64,000 bases of DNA from Streptococcus mitis (lineage in GTDB: Bacteria > Bacillota > Bacilli > Lactobacillales > Streptococcaceae). How positions within the stretch are numbered: the first letter of the stretch is position 1; each line of letters starts with the position of its first letter. Both the position numbers and the translations under genes were made by a program. Location of the stretch: positions 1,448,301 to 1,512,300 of the forward strand of contig NZ_LBMT01000001.1 of NCBI RefSeq assembly GCF_002005545.1. Reading direction: 5' to 3'. The notes below the pieces were generated by a model that was given only the letters and a program-made list of their open reading frames with translations, had not been told where the DNA came from and made no database searches. This document shows positions 34,766 through 43,381 of the stretch, piece by piece.

Positions 34766-35013
34766 TATAAAAACCTCCTGTTAACTATTTGAACAATAGA
34801 ACAAGAGGCTACTAGTAAGATATTTTCATGCTCAAGGCATATTAGAGTTATTTCACGACTCTTGTTCATGCAGTTTAACATACAGGCTAGGAAAAGCCCT
34901 ATTAAACATCATGGATTTGTATTGTTCATCTTCATTATAAGATAAACTTCTTTTTCTGTCATGAGTTAGCAGGCTCTGCCTGCTTAGAGTTTTTTATGAA
35001 CTTGGTTTGCTTT
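34766..35013. other. non-coding end of the IS110 relic and a small terminator
   Basis: No gene is seen. IS110 elements carry a long non-coding end upstream of the transposase (the source of bridge RNA); this stretch occupies that place but may be incomplete. Near its right end AGCAGGC/GCCTGCT followed by TAGAGTTTTTT (about 34966-34994) is a rightward terminator. Confidence 0.4.
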
Positions 35014-35829
35014 TTAAAACACGCGATACACATAGGGATTCTCTGGTTTATCGACTTTGGTAAAGCTATCGATTTCCAAGGTTGGGAGATTTTGTTTGAG
35101 TTCTTTATGATAGTGATTGACCAGTTTTCCTTTGGCCGTTATCCAAGTGTTATTTTCATACTGACGGGTATTTCCCTTGGTCAGCAATCCATAGACACCT
35201 GAATCTGCGATACAGTGAATAATGCCGAAGCGGAACAGAAATTGGCTATTGGCATGACTGGGGTCGTTATAGACAAAGCCTGTGAACTGGACTGTCTTAC
35301 CCTCAAACTCATCTGGATAGTCGTAGATAGCTTCCATGACTTCCATATAGTTTTCGTTGGTGATCTGAATACTATCTTGGGACAAGTATTTATCCGCCGC
35401 CGTTCGCATTTCCTTTTCATAGGCTGATTTTGAAAAATAAGAACTGGTATCTGGTTTCAAGTATTGGCTCGTCGTCCCTTCACTTGTCTGAATGGCTTGA
35501 TCCGTTCCTTCTGATAAAGGGAAATGATATCCTTTGGCTGAAACGGTCTGAGAATCCAAGCTAACAGTTGGAAAAGTTAAACCGACGACAATAGGAATAG
35601 CCAGAAGAGCAACACTAGTAACCTTCGCTAATCGGCTGTTCAGATGACTGTGGGTTTTGACTTGCTTCATCCAGATATACAATTGAACAATAGCCAAGAT
35701 AAAGGAAAGTACCATGGAAATATAGGCCAGATAGGAATAGTGCATGTTTATGTACTGGTTTAATTTTCCGGACAGATGGAGATAAATGGTCAATTCAAAA
35801 TAGCCAGATAAAACTAAAAACCGAATCAT
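35014..35829 (-). CDS. TIGR03943 family membrane protein (permease partner)
   Basis: This encodes 271 residues. Two or three hydrophobic segments lie in the first 105 residues, followed by an extracytoplasmic domain (about 110-271) with FTGFVYNDPS, FRFGIIHCIADSGVYG and WITAKGKL. This architecture is the TIGR03943 / YcgQ-like group, always paired with a DUF318-type permease. The start overlaps the permease stop (35826-35829), so the two are coupled. The transported substrate is unknown; members are often linked to metal homeostasis. Confidence 0.8.
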   Translation of the reverse strand: MIRFLVLSGYFELTIYLHLSGKLNQYINMHYSYLAYISMVLSFILAIVQLYIWMKQVKTHSHLNSRLAKVTSVALLAIPIVVGLTFPTVSLDSQTVSAKGYHFPLSEGTDQAIQTSEGTTSQYLKPDTSSYFSKSAYEKEMRTAADKYLSQDSIQITNENYMEVMEAIYDYPDEFEGKTVQFTGFVYNDPSHANSQFLFRFGIIHCIADSGVYGLLTKGNTRQYENNTWITAKGKLVNHYHKELKQNLPTLEIDSFTKVDKPENPYVYRVF

Positions 35830-36731
35830 AGGATGACTCCAATCAAGAGAGAATACACTAAGACGACAAGAGTCACAATCATAATGAAGTGACTGATAAA
35901 TCGTGCTTTCAAGTAATTTTTCATCATGAGAATATTTTTGATATCCAGCATTGGGCCAATGACGAGAAAGGCCAGAACTGGTGCTAAGCCGAAACTCGAG
36001 AGAAGAGAAGCACCGATAAAGGCATCCGCCTCACTACAGAGCGAAAGAAGAAAGGCCAACAGCATCAAGAGCAGGATGGCAAAAAGAGGGGTTGCGCTGA
36101 TAGAAGTCAGAATACGAGTCGGAACATAGACCTGTATCATAGAGGCAAAAAGACAGCCAAATACCAAATAGCGTCCCGTATCAAAAAATTCATCAATGGC
36201 CTGCACAAAGACCTGAAAAACTTTTTTTGCAGAGCTCAAGTGAGAAAAATCATGCTCATGACAGGCCAACCGATTTTCTTTTTGAATCGGTTCTTGCCAG
36301 AAAAATCCTAGAAAAATCCCAAGTATCACAGCTACAAGAATGGACCCTAGAGCTCGTAACAGAGCGATGTGGAAGGAGTTGCCAAAGGCAGAATAAGTCG
36401 CAAAGAGAACAATAGGATTGATGACAGGCGCTGTTACAAGAAAGGGAACAGCCGTGTAACTGGGGACCTTCTTTTCCAGAAAACGATTGATAATGGGGAC
36501 AATCCCACATTCGCAAGAAGGGAAAAGTATACCAACGAAGGTGCCAAAAAAGATTCTCCCCCAACGATTTCGAGGGAGAAAATGATAAACCTTGTCAGGT
36601 GTGATATAGACCTCAATCAGCCCTGAGACAATACTTCCTATCAGAACGAAGGGTAGGGCTTCAATGATTATAGAGAGAAAAATAGCCCCAGTCTGAAGCA
36701 CACTAGATGGGAGTTGTTGGAAAGCAGTCAT
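35826..36731 (-). CDS. DUF318-family permease
   Basis: This encodes 301 residues with about eight membrane helices in two halves joined by a polar loop (QEPIQKENRLACHEHDFSH, about 148-166). The conserved Cys motif FPSCECGIVPI and the segments TAPVINPIV and SLCSEADAFI match the YraQ/ArsP-like permease family. Cys and His residues in the loop suggest a soft-metal or metalloid substrate, which is inference. It starts 1 nt from the end of a 43-residue gene and overlaps the next gene by 4 nt, making a three-gene operon. Confidence 0.85.
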   Translation of the reverse strand: MTAFQQLPSSVLQTGAIFLSIIIEALPFVLIGSIVSGLIEVYITPDKVYHFLPRNRWGRIFFGTFVGILFPSCECGIVPIINRFLEKKVPSYTAVPFLVTAPVINPIVLFATYSAFGNSFHIALLRALGSILVAVILGIFLGFFWQEPIQKENRLACHEHDFSHLSSAKKVFQVFVQAIDEFFDTGRYLVFGCLFASMIQVYVPTRILTSISATPLFAILLLMLLAFLLSLCSEADAFIGASLLSSFGLAPVLAFLVIGPMLDIKNILMMKNYLKARFISHFIMIVTLVVLVYSLLIGVIL

Positions 36732-36863
36732 CTAGTTTTTCTTTTCTGCTTTGGCTTTTTTCTCTTTGTCATCAGGGAAAGTGACCTGCTTCAAATCAGG
36801 GAGTTTCGCAAACTCTTCAAACATCTTGTCCAAGTCATCTCGTTTTGTAAATTTTACAGCCAT
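36732..36863 (-). CDS. 43-residue protein leading the permease operon
   Basis: This short gene has GAGGT six bases before its ATG (36863) and a stop (TAG) that touches the permease ATG. The product starts MAVKFTKRDDLDKMFEEFAK and ends in a Lys-rich tail (DDKEKKAKAEKKN). It is hydrophilic with no membrane segment. A TATAAT -10 box lies upstream on the minus strand at about 36896-36901. Its tight coupling with the permease pair argues that it is real; function is unknown. Confidence 0.75.
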   Translation of the reverse strand: MAVKFTKRDDLDKMFEEFAKLPDLKQVTFPDDKEKKAKAEKKN

Positions 36864-36994
36864 AGGTGTACCTCGATTCTAAATTCTACCTCTATTATAC
36901 TATTATTTTGAGGAAAAGGGAAAAGTTAAAATTGAGTATCTAACGAATAATAGAGCTTGATAAAGCCTGATTAAGTCTGGTAGATTGAGAAAGT

Positions 36995-37023
36995 TTGACA
37001 AAAAAAGTAGATGGTGCTAGAAT
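36995..37023 (+). promoter_or_regulatory. near-consensus promoter of a small RNA
   Basis: A perfect TTGACA (36995-37000), a 17-bp spacer ending in TGC (extended -10) and TAGAAT (37018-37023). It is among the best promoters in the window, yet no protein start follows. Confidence 0.8.
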
Positions 37024-37029
37024 AACATT

Positions 37030-37209
37030 AACGAAAGATATTTGAGGGCAGAAAGGTTCCTGCCTCACCTTGAAAAAAGGTATCTGAGATGCTGGGTACA
37101 CCGACCAGCCAAGTGTCCGTTATTTCAAAGGAGGGGCTTAAATGCTCTTTTTTATTTAAAATTTCAAAATAGATTACACTCACCGCAGGCTCAGGCTTGC
37201 GATTTTTTA
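37030..37209 (+). ncRNA. candidate structured small RNA, about 125-180 nt
   Basis: Downstream of the promoter lie hairpins TGAGGGCAG/CTGCCTCA (37043-37067), CCTT/AAGG, GCTGG/CCAGC (37091-37109), a GGAGGGGC/GCTC hairpin with TTTTTT (37130-37152), and a strong terminator CGCAGGC/GCTTGCG followed by ATTTTTT (37184-37208). None of the riboswitch consensus sequences I know fit. It could be a trans-acting small RNA or a metabolite sensor with two tandem terminators. Confidence 0.6.
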
Positions 37210-37470
37210 TTTGCTCTGAAAATTGATTCGTTAACTTCAACAAATAGCTTTATAAAGCGTTTTGTAAAAAATAAAAACAGTACAATTAATCACTGATCCT
37301 TTTGTAAACTATTAGAATTAAATTGCAACCTTCTCAATGATACGGGCAAAGATAATTATGAAAATAAACTATCAACAAGCAACGGCAAGCATTTGTAAAC
37401 ACCAAATTTTTTGTGCTATAATTAAAATAAAAAGAAAATCATTAGCAGAAAATTATGGGAGGTAGTCAAA

Positions 37471-38859
37471 TTGACTTACTCAATTAGTGTTGTTTTGTTA
37501 CATCAAGGAGACAGAAATAGTTTATTAGAGTCTTTGTCAATAGTGGAAAGACAAACATTAAAAGATATAGAGGTTATTATTGTAAATCAATCTACAGAGG
37601 AAATAGTTTCCATTAGCCAACAGATGGATCTATCATTTAATATTAGGATTATAGATGAGAATTCTTTTGCTGAGTTGTCTGATATGATTACAGGAGATTA
37701 TATTACGTTTCTATCTTCAAATGATTCATTATTTGATTGGACATTTGAAAAGATGTATCATGCGATAAGATTATCCGATTCTGATGTGGTTCTTGGTAAT
37801 TTTGCTGATTTGAATGATGGAGTATTTTACTTTTATCCTTGGGGGGATAATTGGTTGACAGAAAATTTAACGAATGTTCAAGTTTTGCAAAAGATGGATG
37901 ATACAGATCATCGAATTAGAAAACAATATTGCTCATTATTTGGAAAATTATTCAATAGTAAGCTTTTACGAAAAATAAATCAATTTGATATAAACAACCT
38001 TATTTGGAGACTTTATATTCACTCTAAAACTGCAACCTATATTAATTTCCCAACATATATCTATAAACCTGTTGTAGATGTTAAACCTCTCAAAGATTCC
38101 TACAAAATCATATTAGAAAATTATGAAAATAGAATCAAAGATTGCGCCGTCTTAGAAAACTATGATATAGAAAGAGCGAAAAAACAATATATTCAAGAAT
38201 TGGCAAATTTTAGTGCTTGGTTAAAAAATGAAGGTGAACATTTAGATTCTGAAATTGTTTATCATAAGTTGATAGCTGCAGAGAAAGGAATTTTCCCTTT
38301 TCTTGACCTTGATAGATTAGATTTTACGATTATAAGTAATAATTGTGTTGGAGGATTAATTTATAAACAACTTGGTTTTCAATATAGAACACCTTTTGTT
38401 GGTTTATTTATTCTCCCTGATGATTATTATAAACTTACAAAGGATTTTCGGTACTATATGGAACAAGAACTTGTTTTCGAAGAGGAACTTGTTTCACCGA
38501 GCTGGACCCATGAAGTTTATCCTTTGGGGCACTTAGGAGATATAGATATTCATTTTCTACATTATTCTAGTATTGAAGAAGCACGGACTAAGTGGGAAAA
38601 AAGAAAAAAACGCATAAATTGGGATAATCTATATTTTAAATTTGATAATAGAGATTCAGCTAGTGAAGAAATTTTAAGTAAGATGGATAATCTTCCTTAT
38701 TCTAATAAATTAATTTTAGTCAATCGTCCATATAAAAATTTGAAAAGTCAATGTGTTATTCCAGGTCAGGAACATCTTCCAGAACTGGCTATTATGTCTG
38801 ATCCATTAAATACTTTTGATGTCATGGATTGGTTAAAAAAAGGTGGCAATACTCTCTAA
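37471..38859 (+). CDS. glycosyltransferase fused to a DUF1919 domain
   Basis: This encodes 462 residues from a TTG start with GGAGGT 8 nt upstream. The N-terminal part (about 1-190) is GT-A family 2-like (SISVVLLHQGDRNSLLESL, VIIVNQST, GDYITFLSSNDSL in place of the usual DxD), so catalysis is uncertain. A helical linker follows. The C-terminal half (about 275-455) fits DUF1919, seen in capsule and exopolysaccharide loci: FTIISNNCVGGLIYKQLGFQ, PFVGLFILPDDYYKL, GDIDIHFLHY. There is no signal or membrane segment. It stands alone, away from any polysaccharide locus, and is more AT-rich than its neighbours. A role in glycan synthesis is likely but the product is unknown. Confidence 0.7.
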   Translation: MTYSISVVLLHQGDRNSLLESLSIVERQTLKDIEVIIVNQSTEEIVSISQQMDLSFNIRIIDENSFAELSDMITGDYITFLSSNDSLFDWTFEKMYHAIRLSDSDVVLGNFADLNDGVFYFYPWGDNWLTENLTNVQVLQKMDDTDHRIRKQYCSLFGKLFNSKLLRKINQFDINNLIWRLYIHSKTATYINFPTYIYKPVVDVKPLKDSYKIILENYENRIKDCAVLENYDIERAKKQYIQELANFSAWLKNEGEHLDSEIVYHKLIAAEKGIFPFLDLDRLDFTIISNNCVGGLIYKQLGFQYRTPFVGLFILPDDYYKLTKDFRYYMEQELVFEEELVSPSWTHEVYPLGHLGDIDIHFLHYSSIEEARTKWEKRKKRINWDNLYFKFDNRDSASEEILSKMDNLPYSNKLILVNRPYKNLKSQCVIPGQEHLPELAIMSDPLNTFDVMDWLKKGGNTL

Positions 38860-38947
38860 GTACAAGTTATTGCACTATAGAATATAAAACTATTCCCCAC
38901 ATATTGTTTTTAAATACTGTAAGAGCTAATTTGAAACGTTTAGCTTG

Positions 38948-38962
38948 TGGTATAATAGATTC
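38948..38962 (+). promoter_or_regulatory. extended -10 promoter giving leaderless tex mRNA
   Basis: TGGTATAAT (38948-38956) is followed by six bases and then ATG 38963. There is no ribosome site between them. Confidence 0.65.
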
Positions 38963-41092
38963 ATGGATAAAAAATATGAAAAAATCTCCCATGATTTGGG
39001 AGTGACGTTAAAGCAAATTGATACCGTTCTAAGTTTGACAGCTGAAGGGGCTACTATTCCCTTTATCGCACGTTATCGTAAGGACATGACTGGTAGTCTG
39101 GATGAGGTGGCGATTAAGGCCATTATTGACTTGGATAAAAGTTTGACTAACCTCAACGACCGTAAGGAAGCTGTCTTGGCTAAAATTCAAGAACAAGGCA
39201 AGTTGACAAAGGAGTTGGAAGAAGCAATCTTAGCAGCCGAAAAACTAGCAGATGTTGAAGAGCTCTATCTTCCATACAAGGAAAAGCGTCGAACCAAGGC
39301 AACTATTGCCCGTGAAGCCGGACTATTCCCACTTGCTCGCTTGATTTTGCAGAATGTAGCTGATTTAGAAAAAGAGGCTGAAAAGTTTGTCTGTGAAGGA
39401 TTTGCGACTGGTAAGGAGTCCTTGGCTGGTGCAGTTGATATCTTGGTTGAAGCCTTATCGGAAGATGTGACCTTGCGTTCCATGACTTATCAGGAGGTGC
39501 TGAGACACTCTAAACTCACTTCTCAAGTCAAGGATGAAAGTCTTGATGAAAAGCAGGTTTTTCAGATTTACTATGAATTTTCAGAGACAGTTGGAAATAT
39601 GCAGGGTTATCGTACCTTGGCCCTTAATCGTGGGGAGAAGCTAGGTGTCTTGAAGGTCGGTTTTGAACATGCAACAGACCGTATTCTTGCCTTCTTTGCT
39701 GCTCGTTTCAAGGTAAAAAATACCTATATTGATGAAGTTGTTCAGCAGTCAGTTAAGAAAAAAGTTTTGCCTGCTATCGAGCGCCGTATTCGTACAGAAT
39801 TAACTGAAAAGGCAGAAGAGGGAGCTATTCAACTCTTTTCTGACAATCTGCGCAATCTGCTCTTGGTTGCTCCTCTGAAAGGGCGCGTGGTTCTTGGTTT
39901 TGACCCTGCCTTTCGTACAGGTGCCAAGTTAGCTGTCGTTGATGCAACAGGAAAAATGCTGACAACTCAGGTTATTTATCCTGTTAAACCAGCATCAGCT
40001 CGTCAAATCGAAGAGTCCAAGAAAGATTTGGCAGACTTGATTGGTCAATACGGTGTAGAGATTATTGCCATCGGAAATGGAACGGCTAGTCGTGAAAGTG
40101 AAGCCTTTGTGGCGGAAGTTCTTAAAGATTTTCCTGAGGTTAGTTATGTCATCGTAAATGAAAGTGGTGCTTCTGTCTATTCTGCCAGCGAACTTGCTCG
40201 TCAGGAGTTTCCAGACTTGACCGTTGAAAAGCGTTCGGCAATTTCTATCGCTCGTCGTTTGCAAGATCCCCTTGCGGAATTGGTCAAAATCGATCCTAAG
40301 TCAATCGGTGTTGGCCAGTACCAGCACGATGTCAGCCAGAAGAAATTGTCTGAAAGTCTGGATTTTGTCGTGGATACCGTGGTGAACCAAGTCGGTGTCA
40401 ATATCAATACGGCCAGCCCAGCTCTTCTTTCCCATGTAGCTGGACTTAATAAAACTATCTCTGAAAATATCGTCAAATACCGTGAGGAAGAAGGAAAAAT
40501 CACTTCACGCGCTCAAATCAAGAAGGTTCCTCGTCTGGGGGCCAAGGCTTTTGAACAGGCAGCTGGTTTCCTTCGTATACCTGAAAGTAGCAATATCCTT
40601 GATAATACAGGAGTTCACCCAGAAAATTACGTTGCCGTTAAGGAACTCTTCAAACGCTTGGATATCAAGAACTTGAATGAAGAGGCACAAGGCAAACTCA
40701 AGTCGCTATCAATCAAGGAAATGGCACAAGAGCTAGACCTTGGTCCAGAAACTCTTAAAGATATCATTGCAGATCTTCTCAAACCAGGTCGAGATTTCCG
40801 TGATTCCTTTGATGCACCTGTGCTTCGCCAAGATGTCCTAGATATCAAGGATTTAGTGGTTGGTCAGAAGCTAGAGGGTGTGGTGCGTAATGTCGTTGAC
40901 TTCGGTGCTTTTGTTGATATCGGAATTCATGAGGATGGCTTGATTCATATTTCTCATATGAGTCGAAAATTTATCAAACATCCTAGTCAAGTGGTATCCG
41001 TCGGAGATTTGGTTACCGTTTGGGTTAAGAAAATTGATACTGAACGTGAAAAAGTTAATCTGTCGCTTCTAGCTCCAAATGAAACTGACTGA
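38963..41092 (+). CDS. tex: Tex family RNA-binding transcription accessory protein
   Basis: This encodes 709 residues from ATG 38963; a TTG further upstream would read through the -10 box. Domains in order are the N-terminal helical region ([17 protein letters not shown]), a YqgF-like fold ([19 protein letters not shown]), helix-hairpin-helix segments ([34 protein letters not shown]) and a C-terminal S1 domain (about 632-705, [24 protein letters not shown]). Tex binds nucleic acid and helps transcription and, in pneumococcus, growth fitness. It overlaps the sprT-like gene by 14 nt. Confidence 0.93.
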   Translation: MDKKYEKISHDLGVTLKQIDTVLSLTAEGATIPFIARYRKDMTGSLDEVAIKAIIDLDKSLTNLNDRKEAVLAKIQEQGKLTKELEEAILAAEKLADVEELYLPYKEKRRTKATIAREAGLFPLARLILQNVADLEKEAEKFVCEGFATGKESLAGAVDILVEALSEDVTLRSMTYQEVLRHSKLTSQVKDESLDEKQVFQIYYEFSETVGNMQGYRTLALNRGEKLGVLKVGFEHATDRILAFFAARFKVKNTYIDEVVQQSVKKKVLPAIERRIRTELTEKAEEGAIQLFSDNLRNLLLVAPLKGRVVLGFDPAFRTGAKLAVVDATGKMLTTQVIYPVKPASARQIEESKKDLADLIGQYGVEIIAIGNGTASRESEAFVAEVLKDFPEVSYVIVNESGASVYSASELARQEFPDLTVEKRSAISIARRLQDPLAELVKIDPKSIGVGQYQHDVSQKKLSESLDFVVDTVVNQVGVNINTASPALLSHVAGLNKTISENIVKYREEEGKITSRAQIKKVPRLGAKAFEQAAGFLRIPESSNILDNTGVHPENYVAVKELFKRLDIKNLNEEAQGKLKSLSIKEMAQELDLGPETLKDIIADLLKPGRDFRDSFDAPVLRQDVLDIKDLVVGQKLEGVVRNVVDFGAFVDIGIHEDGLIHISHMSRKFIKHPSQVVSVGDLVTVWVKKIDTEREKVNLSLLAPNETD

Positions 41093-41528
41093 TTATGTTA
41101 AGCAGGTTTCACTAGAAGACTTTGGCAGACCTTTTATCCATCATGTCCAGTGGAATTCTCGTCTACGTTCGACAGGTGGACGATTTTTCCCAAAAGATGG
41201 GCATTTGGATTTTAATCCCAAGGTTTATCAGGAACTGGGTCTGGATGTTTTTAGGAAAATTGTTCGCCATGAACTCTGTCACTATCACCTCTATTTTCAA
41301 GGGAAGGGCTATCAACACAAGGATAGGGATTTTAAGGAACTGTTGAAAGCAGTGGATGGATTACGCTTTGTGCCCTCCTTGACAAATAGCCACTCTAAAC
41401 CACTCAAACTTTATCGTTGTCAATCCTGCCAGCAAAGGTATCAGCGCAAGCGTAGGATTGATACCAAACGCTATCGCTGTGGACTTTGTCGAGGTAAATT
41501 GCTACTAATAAATCAGCCTGAGGACTGA
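41079..41528 (+). CDS. SprT-family metalloprotease-like protein
   Basis: This encodes 149 residues. The zinc motif [12 protein letters not shown] (HExxH type) is followed by a C-terminal zinc ribbon with CxxC pairs ([19 protein letters not shown]). This is the usual bacterial SprT-like layout. Eukaryotic relatives (Spartan) degrade DNA-protein crosslinks; bacterial function is unproven. Its start lies within the tex end, so the two are translationally coupled. Confidence 0.88.
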   Translation: MKLTDYVKQVSLEDFGRPFIHHVQWNSRLRSTGGRFFPKDGHLDFNPKVYQELGLDVFRKIVRHELCHYHLYFQGKGYQHKDRDFKELLKAVDGLRFVPSLTNSHSKPLKLYRCQSCQQRYQRKRRIDTKRYRCGLCRGKLLLINQPED

Positions 41529-41586
41529 TGAAAGCCGAGCCTACCCGTGATATACTATGTCTAACCTAGCAGAAAGAGGAAATATC

Positions 41587-41859
41587 ATGAATAGTAAATT
41601 TTATAAAATGAGACGAAATCGCATGATTTCAGGAGTTTTGGCAGGTCTGTCAGACAAGTGGAACTTTGATGTTACCCTTGTTCGTTTCTTGTTTGCCATT
41701 TTTACAGTCGCAAACTTTGGACTTGGCGTGATTATCTATATCATCCTAGCTTCTGTCATGCCAACCAAGGAAGAAATCGAAGCAGAAATGTACGGAACAG
41801 GCCCACGCAAACGCAAAGAAGCTCAAGCTATTGAAGAAAATGATGGATGGTTTTGGTGA
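41587..41859 (+). CDS. PspC-domain membrane protein
   Basis: This encodes 90 residues from ATG 41587 (AGAGGAAA in front); an ATG at 41557 sits on the -10 box (TATACT 41551-41556) and cannot be used. The PspC domain is clear: RRNRMISGVLAGLSDKWNFDVTLVR followed by one membrane span and IYIILASVMP. PspC proteins take part in envelope-stress sensing in other bacteria; in streptococci the role is not defined. A Lys/Glu-rich tail ends in GWFW. Confidence 0.85.
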   Translation: MNSKFYKMRRNRMISGVLAGLSDKWNFDVTLVRFLFAIFTVANFGLGVIIYIILASVMPTKEEIEAEMYGTGPRKRKEAQAIEENDGWFW

Positions 41860-41884
41860 GGTTCTTCAAAAGATTTGAAATAAG

Positions 41885-41933
41885 AAAAAAGCTTTAAATC
41901 AATAGTCTAAACTGCTTGATTTAAAGCTTTTTT
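41885..41933 (+). terminator. intrinsic terminator after the pspC-type gene
   Basis: AAAAAAGCTTTAAATCAA (41885-41902) pairs perfectly with 41916-41933, ending in TTTTTT. An 18-bp stem. Confidence 0.9.
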
Positions 41934-41996
41934 ACTTTTAATAAGATTTTCTCAGCCTCATATACAAATTAAAAATAATATTTTGAACTTAGATTT

Positions 41997-42194
41997 CTAA
42001 TCTGATTTTTCATGCTGAGTCAATACATTTTTTGATAAATGATGGATACTGATAACAACTGATAGCCAGCAAATAGCATAAGCAGTAGCTGTAAATTGTG
42101 TACCGATAAAGTGTGTCTTTTCAACTAAGAGCTGACCGATGAATGGAGAGAGGAGATAGAGAAGTCCGATGAGTATATGTTCTTTGTGTTTCAT
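41997..42194 (-). CDS. small membrane protein, unknown function
   Basis: This encodes 65 residues with two hydrophobic segments (ILIGLLYLLSPFIGQLLV and TAYAICWLSVVISI) and a charged C-terminus. GAAGG lies about 9 nt before the ATG. No family is recognised. It is divergent from the BceAB-like operon. Length and two-span form are common for small streptococcal membrane proteins, but coding status is only moderately sure. Confidence 0.5.
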   Translation of the reverse strand: MKHKEHILIGLLYLLSPFIGQLLVEKTHFIGTQFTATAYAICWLSVVISIHHLSKNVLTQHEKSD

Positions 42195-42496
42195 TAAAGC
42201 GCACCTTCTTTCCTTATAGGTTGAACGACTTGCAAGTGTTAAATTTAATGGTGTGTTATCTAGGTAAGCTTACTCAAATGTTAGTTCCCGCTTCCTCCTT
42301 TCCAAAGTAAGCCTTTTCACACTTATATTTTACAATTTTAAAAATAGAAAATCAAATCATTTTATAAGTAATTTTGTCTACATTTCCCCCAATCTTACAA
42401 AAATGTAAGATTAAAGTCTCTTTTGTAAGGTTAGGTTATGGCAAGCGGTCTTTTTTTGATGTAAACTAGACTCATAAAGAACAAAGGAGTAACATC
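42195..42496. other. divergent intergenic region with BceR-type operator
   Basis: No gene is present. It includes the ribosome site and promoter region of the small minus-strand gene, the palindromic operator at 42392-42411, a partial second half-site (TTTTGTAAG, 42421-42429) and the promoter of the transporter operon (TAAACT at 42462-42467 as -10). Confidence 0.55.
42392..42411. promoter_or_regulatory. BceR/PsdR-type operator
   Basis: The palindrome ATCTTACA-AAAA-TGTAAGAT contains TTACA-N4-TGTAA, which matches the binding consensus of BceR-like response regulators (TnACA-N4-TGTnA). It lies about 50 bp upstream of the -10 box, as expected for activation of the BceAB-like operon. Confidence 0.75.
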
Positions 42497-42607
42497 ATGA
42501 AACAAATCTTACAGAAGAAAACAAGAAAACCAAGTCACAAAGAAATCGAGCGTGTTCAACTGGGATGCGCTATGATGCAAGCAACATTTCATTTGATGGG
42601 ATATTAA
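42497..42607 (+). CDS. 36-residue leader protein of the BceAB-like operon
   Basis: A short gene with AAGGAG 7 nt before its ATG encodes MKQILQKKTRKPSHKEIERV and ends in ATFHLMGY. It is basic at the N-terminus and ends 14 nt before the ATPase start. The good ribosome site and position as first gene of the operon support translation. It may be a leader peptide or a tiny accessory protein; no homology is known to me. Confidence 0.55.
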   Translation: MKQILQKKTRKPSHKEIERVQLGCAMMQATFHLMGY

Positions 42608-42621
42608 GAAAGGAGATTCTC

Positions 42622-43380
42622 ATGACACTTTTAGATGTAAAACACGTTCAAAAAATTTATAAAACACGTTTTCAGGGCAACCAAGTTGAGGCCCTCAAGG
42701 ATATTCACTTTACCGTGGAAAAGGGTGACTACGTTGCCATCATGGGTGAGTCTGGTTCTGGTAAATCAACTCTTCTCAATATTCTAGCTATGCTGGATAA
42801 ACCAACTCGTGGTCAGGTTTACCTGAATGGAACAGACACTGCAACCATTAAAAACTCACAGGCTTCAAGCTTCCGTCGTGAAAAGTTGGGCTTTGTCTTC
42901 CAAGACTTTAACTTGCTAGATACCCTGTCTGTTAAGGATAATATCTTGCTTCCACTTGTCTTGTCAAGAAGACCTATTACGGAGATGATGAAGAAATTGG
43001 TGGTGACAGCTGAGAATCTAGGTATCAACCAATTGCAAGAGAAGTACCCTTATGAGATTTCTGGTGGTCAGAAACAGCGTGTAGCAGTAGCCCGCGCCAT
43101 TATCACAGAACCTGAAATTCTCCTTGCAGACGAGCCAACAGGAGCCCTTGATTCCAAGTCGTCTGCAGCCTTACTTGATGTCTTTGATGAAATCAATGAG
43201 CGCGGCCAAACCATTCTCATGGTAACCCACTCCACAGCAGCAGCTAGCAGGGCCAAGCGTGTGCTTTTTATCAAGGACGGCATTCTTTACAACCAAATCT
43301 ACCGTGGAGAGAAGACAGAGCGTCAGATGTTCCAAGAAATCTCTGATACCTTGACTGTCATGGCAAGCGAGGTGAATTAG
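42622..43380 (+). CDS. BceA-like ABC transporter ATPase
   Basis: This encodes 252 residues from ATG 42622 (AAAGGAGA upstream; the longer frame from 42565 overlaps the 36-residue gene). Walker [10 protein letters not shown], signature SGGQKQR, Walker [13 protein letters not shown] and H-loop VTHS are all present. With the large FtsX-type permease next door it forms a BceAB-type exporter or target-protection system against bacitracin, nisin or similar peptides. The matching pneumococcal pair is linked to bacitracin resistance. A BceR-like operator upstream supports peptide-induced control by a two-component system not obviously encoded here. Confidence 0.92.
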   Translation: MTLLDVKHVQKIYKTRFQGNQVEALKDIHFTVEKGDYVAIMGESGSGKSTLLNILAMLDKPTRGQVYLNGTDTATIKNSQASSFRREKLGFVFQDFNLLDTLSVKDNILLPLVLSRRPITEMMKKLVVTAENLGINQLQEKYPYEISGGQKQRVAVARAIITEPEILLADEPTGALDSKSSAALLDVFDEINERGQTILMVTHSTAAASRAKRVLFIKDGILYNQIYRGEKTERQMFQEISDTLTVMASEVN

Positions 43381-43381
43381 T

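Larger units (their letters stand above)
36864..37470. other. intergenic region holding a promoter and a probable small RNA
   Basis: No protein gene is present in about 600 bases. It contains the minus-strand promoter of the permease operon, a near-consensus plus-strand promoter with a structured transcript (36995-37209), and the extended -10 promoter of the glycosyltransferase gene (TGTGCTATAAT, 37411-37421). Confidence 0.6.

Noticed and set aside
37030..37209. Known riboswitch (TPP, preQ1, FMN or SAM class)
   Set aside because: None of the consensus cores can be placed on the hairpins.
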